Shown: piece after piece, positions 19,756 through 30,274 of the stretch | Numbering within the stretch: position 1 is the stretch's first letter | Layout: each line of letters opens with the position of its first letter | Source: Doryteuthis pealeii | Taxonomy: Eukaryota; Mollusca; Cephalopoda; Myopsida; Loliginidae | Direction of reading: 5' to 3' | Assembly (NCBI GenBank): GCA_023376005.1 | Contig: CM042152.1 | Coordinates: 88,035,587 to 88,099,586, forward strand | DNA length: 64,000 bases | Translations under genes and position numbers: made by a program | The notes under the pieces: generated by a model | What the model saw: only the letters and a program-made list of their open reading frames with translations | The model's database searches: none | What the model was told of the DNA's origin: nothing

Positions 19756-20955
19756 ATGCATCTTGTGATAGCCAATAAATAGTATATTGTGAAAATGCTT
19801 CTGAAAATTGGGGTATATTAGATATTTCTATGTTATAGTTTAATGTTTTCAAAAGTTCCAGATTAATAACACATTTTTATATAATATTATATATATATAT
19901 ATTCTAATATATATAATATGGGGGGGTTGATATGCATTTGCAATTGTATGTTAAAACATATCTTTTATTGACCAATGCATATAAACACTTTTTCTTACTT
20001 TAAAAGGTGTTTTTTTTTAAAGAAATCCATAAATAACATTTAACATTAATATTTATATCTATGTGTTTTGTTCTGTTGTATATATGTATATAATAATATA
20101 TATATATATATATATAATATTCATTCATTTCACTATATCTAATGTCTTTCACAAAAACTCATTCTTTCATTTTATATATAACAAGTAAATTCAAATATTA
20201 TACTTGTATTACATAAGTATATGTATTATATTATATATATATATATATATATATACTATCACAATTTAGGATAGCATAGACACAGTCAACACACTTAGTG
20301 AGTGTCAGTTCCTCACTATATGATTATCTGACTGATCTAACTATCCTAATTTTTTTATATATATATTATATATATGCTGTGTGTGTGTTGTGTGTGTGCA
20401 TACAGATGTTTATTTTGCATGTAGATATATCAAGCACAAACCATATACATATTACACACATTTTAAGTTTTAACAAGAATGTACTGATATAAATATACAT
20501 TTGATTCAATTTATATCTGTGTCAATAAACATAGAGCACACACCAACATGTTTGTGTACAATTTTCAATTTTTCCTGAAAATCAATCAATAAACATAAAA
20601 TAGAATCACAGAAAATATCAGCAAGAAAACAAATTTCATCCAAGAAATTATGATCTAACATAAAGGTTCATGTCATTAATAATAGACATTTACCATAAAA
20701 AAAGCTAGAGGATGGTTAAGTCTAGTTTTCTTTAAATAGCATATGTATGAGTCGTGTGTGGTATACTTTGGTACACAATTACAAGATATCAATTGTACAG
20801 GACACTTTCTCACAACAATGGACCGTTGAATGAATTTAAAATATTTAAATTTTAGCTTTGTCTATCTACAAGAATACAGTGAAAGATTAAGGAGTCTACA
20901 AACTGTAAATATCTGCTTGATGAAGTCAATTTCAAACAAATGTTGATTCATGAGC
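18830..20955. other. AT-rich stretch with scattered microsatellites
   Basis: (TG)n at 19725-19752, (TA)n at about 19883-19902, 20090-20118, 20232-20256 and 20355-20375, and short (TG)n near 20380. The rest looks unique. Copy B (55600-57836) has longer, cleaner arrays such as 56688-56733 and 57180-57240. No gene is visible. Confidence 0.6.
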
Positions 20956-20961
20956 AACAGC

Positions 20962-21358
20962 GCAATTTATGAGAAGTGTCTCCCGGTCTCCTGCTCAAGA
21001 ATTTTAGTATTTTAGAGGAGGGGGCTTCTTTTTTTGTCGTAATTCTTATTTATTTATTGTAATTTGTTTAGAAATTTTTATAGAAATTTGTCGTAATTCT
21101 TGTTTATTTATAGAAATTTGTCATAATTTTGTTAGATATGAAGACGGATATCTATCTATCTACTCAATTGTCATTTTTTTTACTTTGTTTATAATTATCT
21201 ATCCACTATCTCCATTTTTTCATCTAAAAAATAATTTAACACCCTAAGTTGGTTTTTTCTTTCAAGTAAACACCGCGAGACGACATAGCTGGGGATAGTT
21301 ATTTTAATAGTCCCGGGTAGCAATTTCTGAGGCAGACCCACTTCCTCATAAATTATGC
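20962..21358. mobile_element. Palindromic MITE, family M2 (eroded copy)
   Basis: Ends CAATTTATGAGAAGTG and CACTTCCTCATAAATTA are inverted. It contains GGAGGGGGCTTCTT, the ATCTATCTATCTA tract and GTTGGTTTTTTCTTTCAAGT. In copy B (57837-58247) the 8-bp duplication GCAACCAG flanks it; here the right copy has lost bases. Confidence 0.8.
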
Positions 21359-21359
21359 A

Positions 21360-21419
21360 ACAGTTTAACAATGAAGTTTATAGCTGTATTATAAATAAAA
21401 AATATGTGTTCTATGTGCA

Positions 21420-21451
<32 letters not shown>

Positions 21452-21885
21452 ACATTAAGTAGAATAAGTGTATTCCTTTGCAGCATTTGTCTGTATGTAG
21501 TAATTACTTAAAAAGATTCTTCACAGATTACCAATTTTTGAATATATGCCATTTGTGTATCACGTGAGACTTTTTCTAAAAAGGTAATAATCATACATAT
21601 ATATTTTTTTCATGTATAAAAATCACAATACTGTTGCATGTTAAACAGTTCAACTTATTATTTCCTTGAATTAATGATTGGTAAAATATTTTTTTGTTGT
21701 TATTTTTCCCATCAACATTTCATTTGTCCATACAAGCTGTTGTGATATTCACTGATATTCTTAAATGGTTTCATGTCTGGTTTAATAGCTGACTAGAAAC
21801 CTGTGGGTCATTCCTTTTGTTTTTTAGGGAGGGGGTGATGATGCAGTCAAACACTAGCTTTAAATAGCATCAGCTATTATATATT
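21360..21885. other. No gene; (TG)n at 21420-21442
   Basis: Unique AT-rich DNA apart from the (TG)n run. Confidence 0.5.
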
Positions 21886-21891
21886 TGATTG

Positions 21892-22185
21892 GTTTAATTT
21901 GTTTAAGGCAGTCAATTCATGTGTTAATTTTAAATGCCCAAAACCATCCATAAGAAGAAAGTAGTTGTAGTATTCAACTGATAGCTAAAGAGACGGGTTC
22001 ACACTTTCCAAAGATATTGTCCAAAAGGGAACATAATGTAATGCGAACTGGTGTTTGTATGAACGAGAACAAAAAAGAGCAAGACATTGTCTTGCTGCCG
22101 GATCAAACCAGGTCCTCTCCGATGCAAAACGATGCGATTTAGGCACTGACGGACGCGAAATGCAGGATGTTTCGGTAATACGAAA
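21892..22185 (-). repeat. S3 SINE with tRNA-like head (eroded copy)
   Basis: From right to left it has a tRNA-like head, an internal palindrome AAGACATTGTCTTG, the shared centre and the S3 tail. In copy B (58800-59120) the minus-strand B box reads GCTGGTTCGATCCCGGC. Here it is damaged by base losses. Confidence 0.72.
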
Positions 22186-22635
22186 TTTTGACTGCTAGAT
22201 TATTTCGACTACGGTGACAGATTTTGCAGCTGTTAACGAAAACAAAGAACGTGTTGACCAGGGGAAGGTTTGGCTTGCTGGAAGACTGTGGATTCGCTTG
22301 TTTTGGCCGCCCTCTTCTGCGGGAGCTTGTTGATAAACATCTATTTCCCCCATATATCCCCTTTTAGTTTTGAACTCATTATGATGTTGCCAGGTCTAGC
22401 ACATTAACCAGTACACCAGAGAGACTCCCCCATATATGTTTGAAACTGGAAATAGTTAAGAGTACCATGTGTGCAAACACTTTGACTTGATTACTTCTAT
22501 TTGATTCTGAGATGTTTGGAAACAGAGAATAGGTAAATAAGTATAAAAATAGCTCAGTTTTGATATTCAAATGATTTTTTTAAAACTATATCAAATAGAT
22601 TTTGCTAAATATTACTTGTTGCTCTTCTTTATGGA

Positions 22636-22735
22636 NNNNNNNNNNNNNNNNNNNNNNNNNNNNNNNNNNNNNNNNNNNNNNNNNNNNNNNNNNNNNNNNN
22701 NNNNNNNNNNNNNNNNNNNNNNNNNNNNNNNNNNN
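22636..22735. other. Assembly gap of exactly 100 N
   Basis: A run of exactly 100 N is the conventional size for a scaffold gap of unknown length. It lies directly at the end of copy A, so the order and spacing across it are not established by sequence. Confidence 0.99.
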
Positions 22736-22809
22736 GGGACTAATTCAACATGTGAAAAAGGCATAAGATGATAAAGTAGTAAAACGTCTCTACATGATTG
22801 GGTTATCTA

Positions 22810-23196
22810 TCTATACATATATAAAGGGCAGTTGTGTGTATGTATGTCCGAATGTAATCTGTACATATTATAAGGGCGGTTGTGTGTATGTATGTCCGAA
22901 TGTAATCTGTACATATATAAAAGGCAGTTGTGTGTATGTATGTCCGAATGTAATCTGTACATATATAAAGGGCGGTTGTGTGTATGTATGTCCGAATGTA
23001 ATCTGTACATATATAAAGGGCGGTTGTGTGTATGTATGTCCGAATGTAATCTGTACATATATAAAGGGCGGTTGTGTGTATGTATGTCCGAATGTAATCT
23101 ATACATATATAAAGGGCAGTTGTGTGTATGTGTATGTCCTAATGTAATCTATACATATATAAACGGCAGTTGTGTGTATGTGTATGTCTGGAGGAA
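22810..23196 (+). repeat. 48-bp minisatellite made of Helitron 5' ends
   Basis: Seven full units and a partial. Unit landmarks: TACATATATAAAGGGCGG, TTGTGTGTATGTATGTCCGA, ATGTAATC. The central units are nearly identical, while the first and last two vary (TATACAT start; GTGTATGTCC insertion), as expected for growth by unequal exchange or slippage inside an older edge. Confidence 0.95.
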
Positions 23197-23531
23197 ACTT
23201 CGAAAACAAAACAATTAACAACAAAGTAAATATATATACACATTAAATATCACCAGGGCTTGGTTTTTGAGCAAAAATAATGATGGTTTGATTTATATTA
23301 GTGAAGATAATTAAAAAAATAAAATCTAAATAACAGCATAGAATTTCTTTTGCATTTAAGATTTTAAATATTAGACATGAACTTTTCTTTTCAGAGTGGT
23401 TGAATCCATGCAAGGTCTTTTTTTTTATATAGGGATTTTAATGGGGCATCCTGCGAGGATCCAACTCGTGATTCAGTAATAATGGATCTGCTAGACTAAC
23501 TACCCAGGTGACGCTGGGTAGCCACTTCTAG
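22810..23531 (+). mobile_element. Helitron H2 with ~8 tandem 5' termini
   Basis: The 3' end has the hairpin CTACCCAGGTGACGCTGGGTAG followed by CCACTT-CTAG|T (CTAG 23528-23531). The 5' end is A|TCTATACATATATAAAG at 22810. A 48-bp segment beginning with the 5' TC is repeated head-to-tail, with TC at 22810, 22858, 22906, 22954, 23002, 23050, 23098 and 23148 (last spacing 50). Each internal TC is also preceded by A. The body (GGAGGAAACTTCGAAAACAA; CACCAGGGCTTGGTTTTTGA) matches the single-terminus H2 copies at 10553-10953 and 46946-47352. No Rep/helicase ORF. Frames through the array (GGCVYVCPNVIC-type) are artefacts. Confidence 0.88.
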
Positions 23532-23629
23532 TAGTTACATACGTTTGTACAACACTTATGCCTCTCTATAGAGCTAGAGCACAATGAAAAGAACAGCAAG
23601 ATAACTAGTGACTATGCAAACTGCATATT

Positions 23630-23878
23630 AGGTTTTATTTCAGCTTAGTCGGTAGAGCACTTGCCTAGGAATCATAAGGTTCCTGGTTCTATACCAGCCC
23701 TCGCTAACTCAGTGTATGAGTAGAACAGTGACCTGTGCGGTAAAGTGAGGAGATGATGGTAGGTGTGGCACTCTACCTCAGACACAAAACCACTCTCCTT
23801 GGTCTAGCACTAGTAAAAAGGGAGATGACTCCTTCGGTGTCTGGCTGATATTGACATTAGGTCACCCCGCAGCTCTCA
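23630..23878 (+). repeat. tRNA-derived SINE, family S1
   Basis: Head TTTCAGCTTAGTCGGTAGAG and B box GGTTCTATACC, then the full S1 body, ending GACATTAGGTCACCCCG and the family ACTTTACTTACTT tail. Confidence 0.88.
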
Positions 23879-24030
23879 CTTTACTTACTTTCTCTTCTTG
23901 TCAAAGGATACCTACAAGTCAACAGGGTTTTGATGCTGGAGCTTCCTTCTTTAATTTTGATTTTGGAGTCAACTTCTAGAAGAGTTACCTACATCATGGC
24001 TTTGTCAATAGACTGGAGACCCTTATATAC

Positions 24031-24033
<3 letters not shown>

Positions 24034-24066
<33 letters not shown>
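24034..24066. repeat. (TA)n microsatellite
   Basis: Uninterrupted (TA)n. Confidence 0.95.
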
Positions 24067-24070
<4 letters not shown>

Positions 24071-24129
24071 CTTAAAATGGTGATCATAAAATATATAAAC
24101 AAATGTATATATTTAATAATTTAAACACC

Positions 24130-24283
24130 ACCCCTTTACAGCAGCTGTCAAATGGCTGCGAGGTTAACGAATCAGGCTAACGACAAATCTGTCAGATTTC
24201 GCACCTGGTCAGAGTTGTTGTGTCTAGCTACACTGAAGAGACATGAAACATCGAAACACGGTGTCTGTGGATGACTCTCCCAA
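24130..24283 (+). repeat. SINE family S4
   Basis: A tRNA-like head (AGCTGTCAAATGGCTGCGAG; GATTTCGCACC in the B-box place) is followed by the S4 body TCTAGCTACACTGAAGAGAC and GTGTCTGTGGATGACT. Confidence 0.6.
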
Positions 24284-24436
24284 TTTGGTCGAGCACTTTA
24301 ATTAGAAGGGATTTAATTGCAAAATTCACCGTATTCGGCGCACAGCTAAGCCTCACTTTGTTTACATAAGTTTGAGGCCTCTTGTGAATTCATTTCTGCT
24401 TAGAAATGTAGCGATTAAATAGTCTCCTATATTTGA

Positions 24437-24567
24437 CAGCTGCCTGTGGCCATACGGGTAAGAGGATTGGTGAACGAAAGTTCATTCGGGTCTTGAACCT
24501 GGCCAGAGGTAGCTGTTAAACAGTTTCACCACACTGATGAGAGGTGATACCTGTTTGTGGATTTCTT

Positions 24568-24568
<1 letters not shown>
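24437..24568 (+). repeat. SINE family S4, variant
   Basis: Head-like GCTGCCTGTGGCCATACGGG, a B-box-like GGGTCTTGAACCTGG, then TTCACCACACTGATGAGAGG and CTGTTTGTGGATTTCTT, ending in (TA)n at 24572-24606. It is separated from the previous copy by ~150 bp. Confidence 0.5.
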
Positions 24569-24571
<3 letters not shown>

Positions 24572-24609
<38 letters not shown>

Positions 24610-24862
24610 CACACACACATATATATATGTTTTAGTTGTAAGGGTTTTTGCATATGCTTCACTTGTTTGTTATACAAATAAAGATTGAAAAATAAAAATA
24701 CTTGGTTTCACAATTACTTTAAATATCCCAAGTTCAATATCACTTACAATACCAATTCTAATATGACGGGTAAGTCATTCATATTTTTGAAACATTAGTC
24801 TAGTATAAACATCTACACCCACAGTTATTCTTTAAAAAAACAAACTTTTTTTTATATCTATA

Positions 24863-24912
<50 letters not shown>
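24572..24912. repeat. (TA)n and (CA)n tracts
   Basis: (TA)n at 24572-24606 and about 24863-24898, continuing into (CA)n to about 24918. The DNA between is AT-rich, with no gene. Confidence 0.85.
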
Positions 24913-24918
<6 letters not shown>

Positions 24919-24964
24919 TAAATACACTTTATAACTATAAAAATATTACCTATAAACAATATCA

Positions 24965-25070
24965 TCATGATGTCATGCTTACAGCAAATATTCTTATGAT
25001 TCTCTCTTTCCACCTGTCCCTATCAGTCATCACTCTTGGCAAGTCCTCCTCACAACATCATAAAATCTAA
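24965..25070 (-). pseudogene. LINE ORF C-terminal fragment
   Basis: On the minus strand the frame reads EDLPRVMTDRDRWKERI, then IRIFAVSMTS and a stop near 24967. The D-R-x-x-W-x-x-x-[IV] block just before a stop is the usual C-terminus of several non-LTR retrotransposon polymerases. Only about 30 codons are visible, and upstream sequence is out of frame or lost. The clade is not assigned. Confidence 0.6.
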
Positions 25071-25089
25071 AACTATAGTACAGATGAAT

Positions 25090-26190
25090 ATAGCTGCAGT
25101 ACTTGAAAGAAACACAAAATAAAGGATTACCAAACAAATGAATATATAAAACCAACCAAAATATTGAGATCTACATTTAAAAGAGAACAAAAATCATTGC
25201 CAGATTTTAGCTGGTATTTATTTTTTCAATATCCTAACAGAAAAAAAAAAGTTAAGAATAAAAAATAAAAAAAGTTTGTCAGTTATGACAGTGAACTTAG
25301 GACATGTTATGAATACCTTCAAAAAGGAAAAGAACATTGAATATTTAGACAGAAACAAAAAGTTAAGATAAAAAAAATGAAGTCTTGAGGCCATGGAATT
25401 TGACTGATTCTATTTATTGATTAGACTTCAGCATAAATGCCATGATACAAAATTTAATTCCTTAGGCAGTGTCTTTAAGCATTCTCCGAAAGAATTTCAT
25501 AAAAATCCATTTCTGTATTCTCCTCCACCCAACACTTTTTCTTTTTTTTTCATTTCAAATGGAAACATAAGTAGAGATATTAAACAAACAATTAACAACA
25601 AAAAAAAAACAAAGTTTGCACCAATCAAAAATTTTGCTTTTATGTTGATTTCTATACACTTTGTTCTCTTCACAAATTCTTCATATGGTGCCATTTTTAT
25701 TATTTTACAAAAATTCTTAACATTCTTCCATAATGGAATCAATTCTTTTCTTTATATTTTTTTGTGTCTTTGTATAAGAGAAACAAATCCATTTGAATAT
25801 TGAAATCAGAAAATAAGTGACTGTTCAGAGGAGACACAAAGCAAACGATTGATATCAGGAAATATCACTGCATTCCTTTATTTTATAGCAACATGTTTCA
25901 ATTTCCAAAGCAGTGGAATCACAGACTTTAATGTGAGAAGAATAAATGACTATTTTCTGATTATCTTCTTCGAAAAGTCTGCTACTTTTTTTCTGGAAGA
26001 AAAATATTCAGTTAGATTTAAGCTATTTTTGTAGAAAATGACAAATTTAGTTTTTAAATTTTAACTCATGTAAGACATTAAATGTGAAGTTTCCTTCAAG
26101 GAACTATCTTACCAATGCTGGATTTAACTTTCTGGATTCAATACAAACTGGATTGTATAATCTTTATTGGCTTGAGACTTGATAACAACC
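25090..26190. other. No supported gene
   Basis: AT-rich and not duplicated in the window. A 128-codon plus-strand frame (25417-25803) is rich in Phe/Asn/Lys/Ile and has no recognisable domain. It is most likely chance in AT-rich DNA. Confidence 0.45.
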
Positions 26191-26196
26191 ATTCGT

Positions 26197-26429
26197 GGGA
26201 CCATATGACCTTTAGGCACCCCTTTTTCGATCTCATTTCATCAGGACATTTTTTTCATTTACACCATCAAAATCCGGTTGTTTGTTAACAGATGATTTTT
26301 AGAGTTTTTTTTTTAATTATAAAACTAGCCCCTAACCCTAACCAAACGACTGGATTTTGATGGTGTAAATGAAAAAATGTCCTGATGAAACGAGATCGAA
26401 AAAGGGGTGCCTAAAGGTCATATAGTCCC
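26197..26429. mobile_element. Palindromic MITE-like element
   Basis: The left arm (GGGACCATATGACCTTTAGG … CATCAGGACATTTTTTTCAT … CACCATCAAAATCC) pairs with the right arm (GGATTTTGATGGTG … AATGTCCTGATGAAAC … AAAGGTCATATAGTCCC) over ~80 bp each. Flanks ATTCGT and ATTTGT may be a degenerate target duplication. The spacer has a short CCCTAACCCTAACC run. No ORF. Confidence 0.85.
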
Positions 26430-26783
26430 ATTTGTGAATTAACTGGAACTAAACCCTATTGACAAGTCTATTCTCTATATTACCATTTAATATGTCACAT
26501 ATTCCAATAAAAAGACTGAAAAACAAGAACTTAGTATGTTTTTTATATTTAAAAAAAATTAAATTAGAAACACAAAAAATTAACTTTTGACTATGAAAGA
26601 ATGGTTGTTGATAAAACAATTAAAAAAAAAAAAAACATATACAGAAGCTCAACCACAATAGCAAACAAATCCTATAAATAATCTTTATCGACAGAAAGAC
26701 AAAATAAATTGCTCTAACCATAATATAGATGAGTTCACTTCTTCTCTGACCTCTGACCCTTGTAACCATAATGATTTTCTTTA

Positions 26784-27014
26784 TTGAAGCTAGTGCTGCC
26801 ATCTGGTCATTTAGTAATTATTTTACCAACCTCAGTACAACTGGGAAGTCTTTTAGTCTTAGTTAAGAGGCCCAATTCTCTGACTAATCACTCTAACCAT
26901 ATCATTGGTTCCGGCAGCAAGCCAAAACACAAGTTGAAATACTTTGACATCGACAAGGACGTAGATATAAGCCTAAATGAATTAATGAATGGTAATAGTA
27001 CTGTACGCCGATAA
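26784..27014 (+). other. Short ORF with an EF-hand-like loop (candidate exon or pseudogene)
   Basis: The segment 26946-26981 encodes DIDKDVDISLNE. It fits the 12-residue EF-hand calcium loop: acidic at 1, 3, 5, 7, Ile at 8 and Glu at 12, but with Val in place of the usual Gly at 6. KHKLKYF before and LMNG after could be the flanking helices. The upstream part of the frame shows no domain, and the stop is at 27012-27014. A possible acceptor (…CCGGCAG at 26911-26917) and a donor-like GGTAATAG (26991-26998) exist but are weak. One motif is not enough to call a gene. Confidence 0.25.
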
Positions 27015-27019
27015 ATACA

Positions 27020-27425
27020 GATGCTTCAACTGGATCTGAAATTAAACACAACTTACACCATCTCTAACAAGCTGTTTTAATTAGCAGTGCTTTCAATTAA
27101 TCAAGTACCATCTTAATTAAGGATGAATCAATTTGATTGGTACATAGAGTATTTGTTAAATTAAGGCCGATGATTGACTGGACAATGGGATAGTGTTCTG
27201 GACACAGAACTCATTGATTCTTTAATTATTGGGCATGAGAAGCAAAAGGCTGCGATTTAACAAGGCATCATTTCTTTTTATCGTAACTAAATAATCGTTG
27301 CTTATGTTAGAAGGCTAATAAACAAGGTCAACATTCTTTACTTGTTGCCTCTTGAATGCAGACCAAGAGATATTTAAAATAAAGAGGAAAACAGTTCAGA
27401 CAATTCAAGAAATTAATTTTATATT
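27020..27425. other. No feature seen
   Basis: Unique AT-rich DNA with no shared repeat. Confidence 0.45.
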
Positions 27426-27427
27426 AA

Positions 27428-28033
27428 CTAGCAAATATATGCACCCTTCGGGTGCAAGTATTTAGGTTTTGATGTAATAAAATATTGTATCAAATTAGAA
27501 ACTATTTAGAAAATGATAAACTGAGGGGGTATAATCGAAAAATAGAACAGCTTTAAATCTAACTCTTCCATCATTTTCCATCACTCCCGTCTTTCAATTT
27601 TCCTAATTTATCTATTTAGTTAGATTATGAAGTATTTAATAAAATTACAGTTCTTTCATCTTGTTTATAGATTTCTTTTAAGATTTATCTCCGAGATTTT
27701 TGCTCAAATTCGTTAAGAGAAAACCAAACAATTAGAAATCAATAATACTAAGTATATATTTATTAAAATCAAATTCTTGATATCAATATGCAAATTAGCC
27801 TTCTCGTTCACACTGTAAACCGCTATTTTGTTGAATATATAAATATACTTACATGTTATTAGTATGTAGATCTAACAGTATTAATAAGGTATAACAATTT
27901 TATCAATAATTGAGTTTTAAATAAAAAATAAATTCATGGTGAATGTGATGTCAATAACTAAGGAATTGTGACTTGAGTAGTGATTTAGTTTCGGTTACAG
28001 ACAGACAAACACACAATCTCCATTATAATAAGA
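27428..28033 (-). mobile_element. Non-autonomous Helitron, family H1
   Basis: Read on the minus strand: A|TCTTATTATAATGGAGATTG … ACTACTCAAGTCACAATTCC … AGGCTAATTTGCATATTGAT … GCACCCGAAGGGTGC, nine bases, then CTAG|T. The terminal hairpin is perfect (27441-27455). It matches 54963-55597 along its length. No coding capacity. Confidence 0.9.
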
Positions 28034-28039
28034 TAACAA

Positions 28040-28870
28040 AACTGCTCATTACAAAATATTTAATTTTTTCAAAATCCTTTTTTAATTTTGATATTATTTC
28101 GACAAGTACCTTTATCTTTGTTGTATTTATTACAACATTTCAGCTGATATGTTTGTGAGCTTTTTTATTTATGCATGTTACATATACAGGAGGTAGAACT
28201 TTTCAATTACACTATTAAGAGTTTTGAAGATCAGTACATACAGCAGACACCAGAGAAAGTTTTTTTTTAAATTACGAAAAAAAAAAAAAGTCAATGAAAA
28301 CTGATTAAACAAAAAAAATGAGGATATTATCATCATTATTATTATTATAATTATTCCATTCCATTCCATAAATACTTGGGACTTTTCGAGACACCTTGTA
28401 TTCCAGAATACAAAGTGTGTCAACAAAAAAACTCAATACTACCTCGAGGCTCTGAGTGTGTATGGCTTTAATCTATAGCTTATAGGTAAGTCCAACACTG
28501 AAAAGTGCCATAGTAGAACATTTGTGATGTATTCAAGAAACAAACATGGTGCCAAATAAAAAAAAACACTAAGCAACTAACTTGAAATGCAGTCTTTGCG
28601 TGACTTGTTAGCATTGCAGTTTTTATATTCCTCCTCAGGTCTCAAAGACTCTTCTAGCCAATCTAAATAGTGCTGTTGTTTGGATGGTCTGCATTCTTCC
28701 TCTGATTTCCAATTCATCCAGGATCTTTTATTATTATTATTACTAATTTCCTATTTTCATATTGGCATTAAATGTGTTATTAATAAAAATTATATGGTCT
28801 TACATTCAACTGCAATAAATGTTTTTGCTACTAATAAAAATAAACCATTTCTTGACATTATAATTTTAAT
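28040..28870. other. No feature seen
   Basis: AT-rich, with short (ATT)n at about 28335-28352 and 28731-28744. No protein-like ORF. Confidence 0.45.
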
Positions 28871-28879
28871 TAGATGTAT

Positions 28880-29085
28880 CTACCAACGCCTCTGCATGAG
28901 CAGGATGTGATACAAAGTCAATTTCTTAAGTGGAGTTTAGCAGGTTTGAATTCAGAATTTTCCTTCTCCTACACTAGTTACCATAAAAAAAGTTAAGGAA
29001 CCTAGCATGCCCTGCTATTTACCTATAGCAGGATGGAGAATAAATGGATACATATCTTTCCCAAAGGTATTAGTGCTATGATATT
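28880..29085 (-). repeat. S2 SINE
   Basis: The minus strand gives CTTTGGGAAAGATATGTATC, a TAGGTAAATAGCAGGGCATG centre, AGGAGAAGGAAAATTCTGAA, and the 3' end GACTTTGTATCACATCCTGC … GTTGGTAGATACATC. Confidence 0.75.
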
Positions 29086-29149
29086 TCAATATGCTGAGTC
29101 TTCCTATGATGATAACATAACTTTATAAACACTACTAAAAGTAATGCAT

Positions 29150-29225
29150 CAACTCAAATTCCTGACCAATCGGCTGTTTTCATATCCATAGCATTTTTTC
29201 CAGCCTTCTTCAGGTGCTTATCCTA
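29150..29225 (-). repeat. Weak S5-tail-like fragment
   Basis: AAGCACCTGAAGAAGGCTGG on the minus strand recalls the S5 tail. The similarity is short. Confidence 0.3.
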
Positions 29226-29229
29226 TTTG

Positions 29230-29634
29230 CCATTCAATCCAGTTTATTCAAACTGATTAAATACAAAGAAAAATAAATCAGTTAAATAAACAGTGAGAAA
29301 AGAGTTACTCTTTATTTATTTGATAGTTGCATCTTTCTCTCCCTATTTAATTGGATAGACCAATAGTAATAAGCTAGCATCAAACACTGAAGGATATTAA
29401 AAGGTACAGCAAGCAAAATGTTGTGAATTTAAAGTAGCTAAAATGAAGATAACAGTTTGAAGATATCAATGTATAATACTAATTTCACATCTTAGTGAAA
29501 AAAAATCAGATAATAATTAGGACTATTTTGAATGAAATCATTATGAGAAAAATGTATACAAATTTTCAACAGACATTTAAAAAAAAAAACAAAGAAATAA
29601 TTAGGTGATATTAATATCAAACACTGAATCCAAG

Positions 29635-29636
<2 letters not shown>
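29230..29636. other. No feature seen
   Basis: AT-rich unique sequence that leads into a (TA)n run at 29638-29666. Confidence 0.45.
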
Positions 29637-29666
<30 letters not shown>

Positions 29667-29669
<3 letters not shown>

Positions 29670-29912
29670 GCCGGTTTAGCTCAGTCAGTAGAGCGCGCAC
29701 CTAAGAACCACAAGGTTTCCTGGTTATTCAATACCTTCCTTCGCCAACTCAGCATATGAATAGCACAGGGATCTGTGTGGTAAAGTAAGGAGCTAATGGT
29801 AGGTGTGGCACTCCACCTCAGACCCACAAATAATCTCTTTAGTTCAGCACTTGTTAAAAGGGAATATACTTCCTTGCTGTCTGGCTGATACTGACTTTAG
29901 GCCACCCCGATG
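29667..29912 (+). repeat. tRNA-derived SINE, family S1, flanked by (TA)n
   Basis: Starts GGGCCGGTTTAGCTCAGTCA; the B box is damaged (GGTTATTCAATACC). The body runs to GACTTTAGGCCACCCCGATG and a CTCTTATATATA edge. (TA)n lies directly on both sides, so the target duplication, if any, is hidden. Confidence 0.9.
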
Positions 29913-29914
29913 AC

Positions 29915-30270
29915 TCTTATATATATCAGTCATCTATATATATATATACATATATATATTTATATAGTTTTGTAGTCTGTATTAACATATTAAAGATGGA
30001 AACTTTCTTTCTACAAGTATCAAAGTTATTGAATTATTCTAAGTGTATGAATTCCCAGATGAAGAAAAGCAGACATGTCATAGTTTGTTTAAAGAAGACA
30101 TGAAACAGAACAAGGTGAGAATATACTTCACATGTTTCGTTGTACATTAGGTTACCACTTACATGGGAAACAGATATAAGTTTTTGTAGTCATACTTTAC
30201 AGCAGAAAACTTTCTGTCACAAACTATAACAAAAATGTACCAAGAAAGTGGATAGTTCACAACAAATAAT
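29915..30270. other. No feature seen
   Basis: TA-rich at the start, otherwise unique. Confidence 0.4.
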
Positions 30271-30274
30271 TTTA

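Larger units (their letters stand above)
1..22635 (+). repeat. Copy A of a ~23-kb direct duplication
   Basis: Base 1 aligns with base 36004 and base 22635 with base 59582, and the same repeats follow in the same order and orientation throughout. Similarity is near-perfect in the first ~12 kb apart from homopolymer and (TA)n length. It then falls, mostly through single-base losses in this copy. The left limit is the window edge, so the duplication may extend further left; the right limit is the N gap. It could be an allelic contig kept by mistake or a true segmental duplication. The gap-abutting end and the error pattern favour the former. Confidence 0.93.

Noticed and set aside
22810..23196. 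CRISPR-like regular array
   Set aside because: The whole unit repeats without unique spacers, in a eukaryotic genome and inside a Helitron.
22794..23218. Long open frames on both strands with a repeated GGCVYVCPNVIC-type motif, at first sight a repeat protein
   Set aside because: The 48-bp unit is a multiple of three, so all frames stay open; the array is the reiterated 5' end of a Helitron.
25417..25803. 128-codon plus-strand frame
   Set aside because: Low-complexity Phe/Asn/Ile/Lys composition expected in AT-rich DNA; no domain or splice context.
26330..26345. Telomere-like CCCTAACCCTAACC
   Set aside because: Only about two and a half units, in the spacer of a palindromic MITE.
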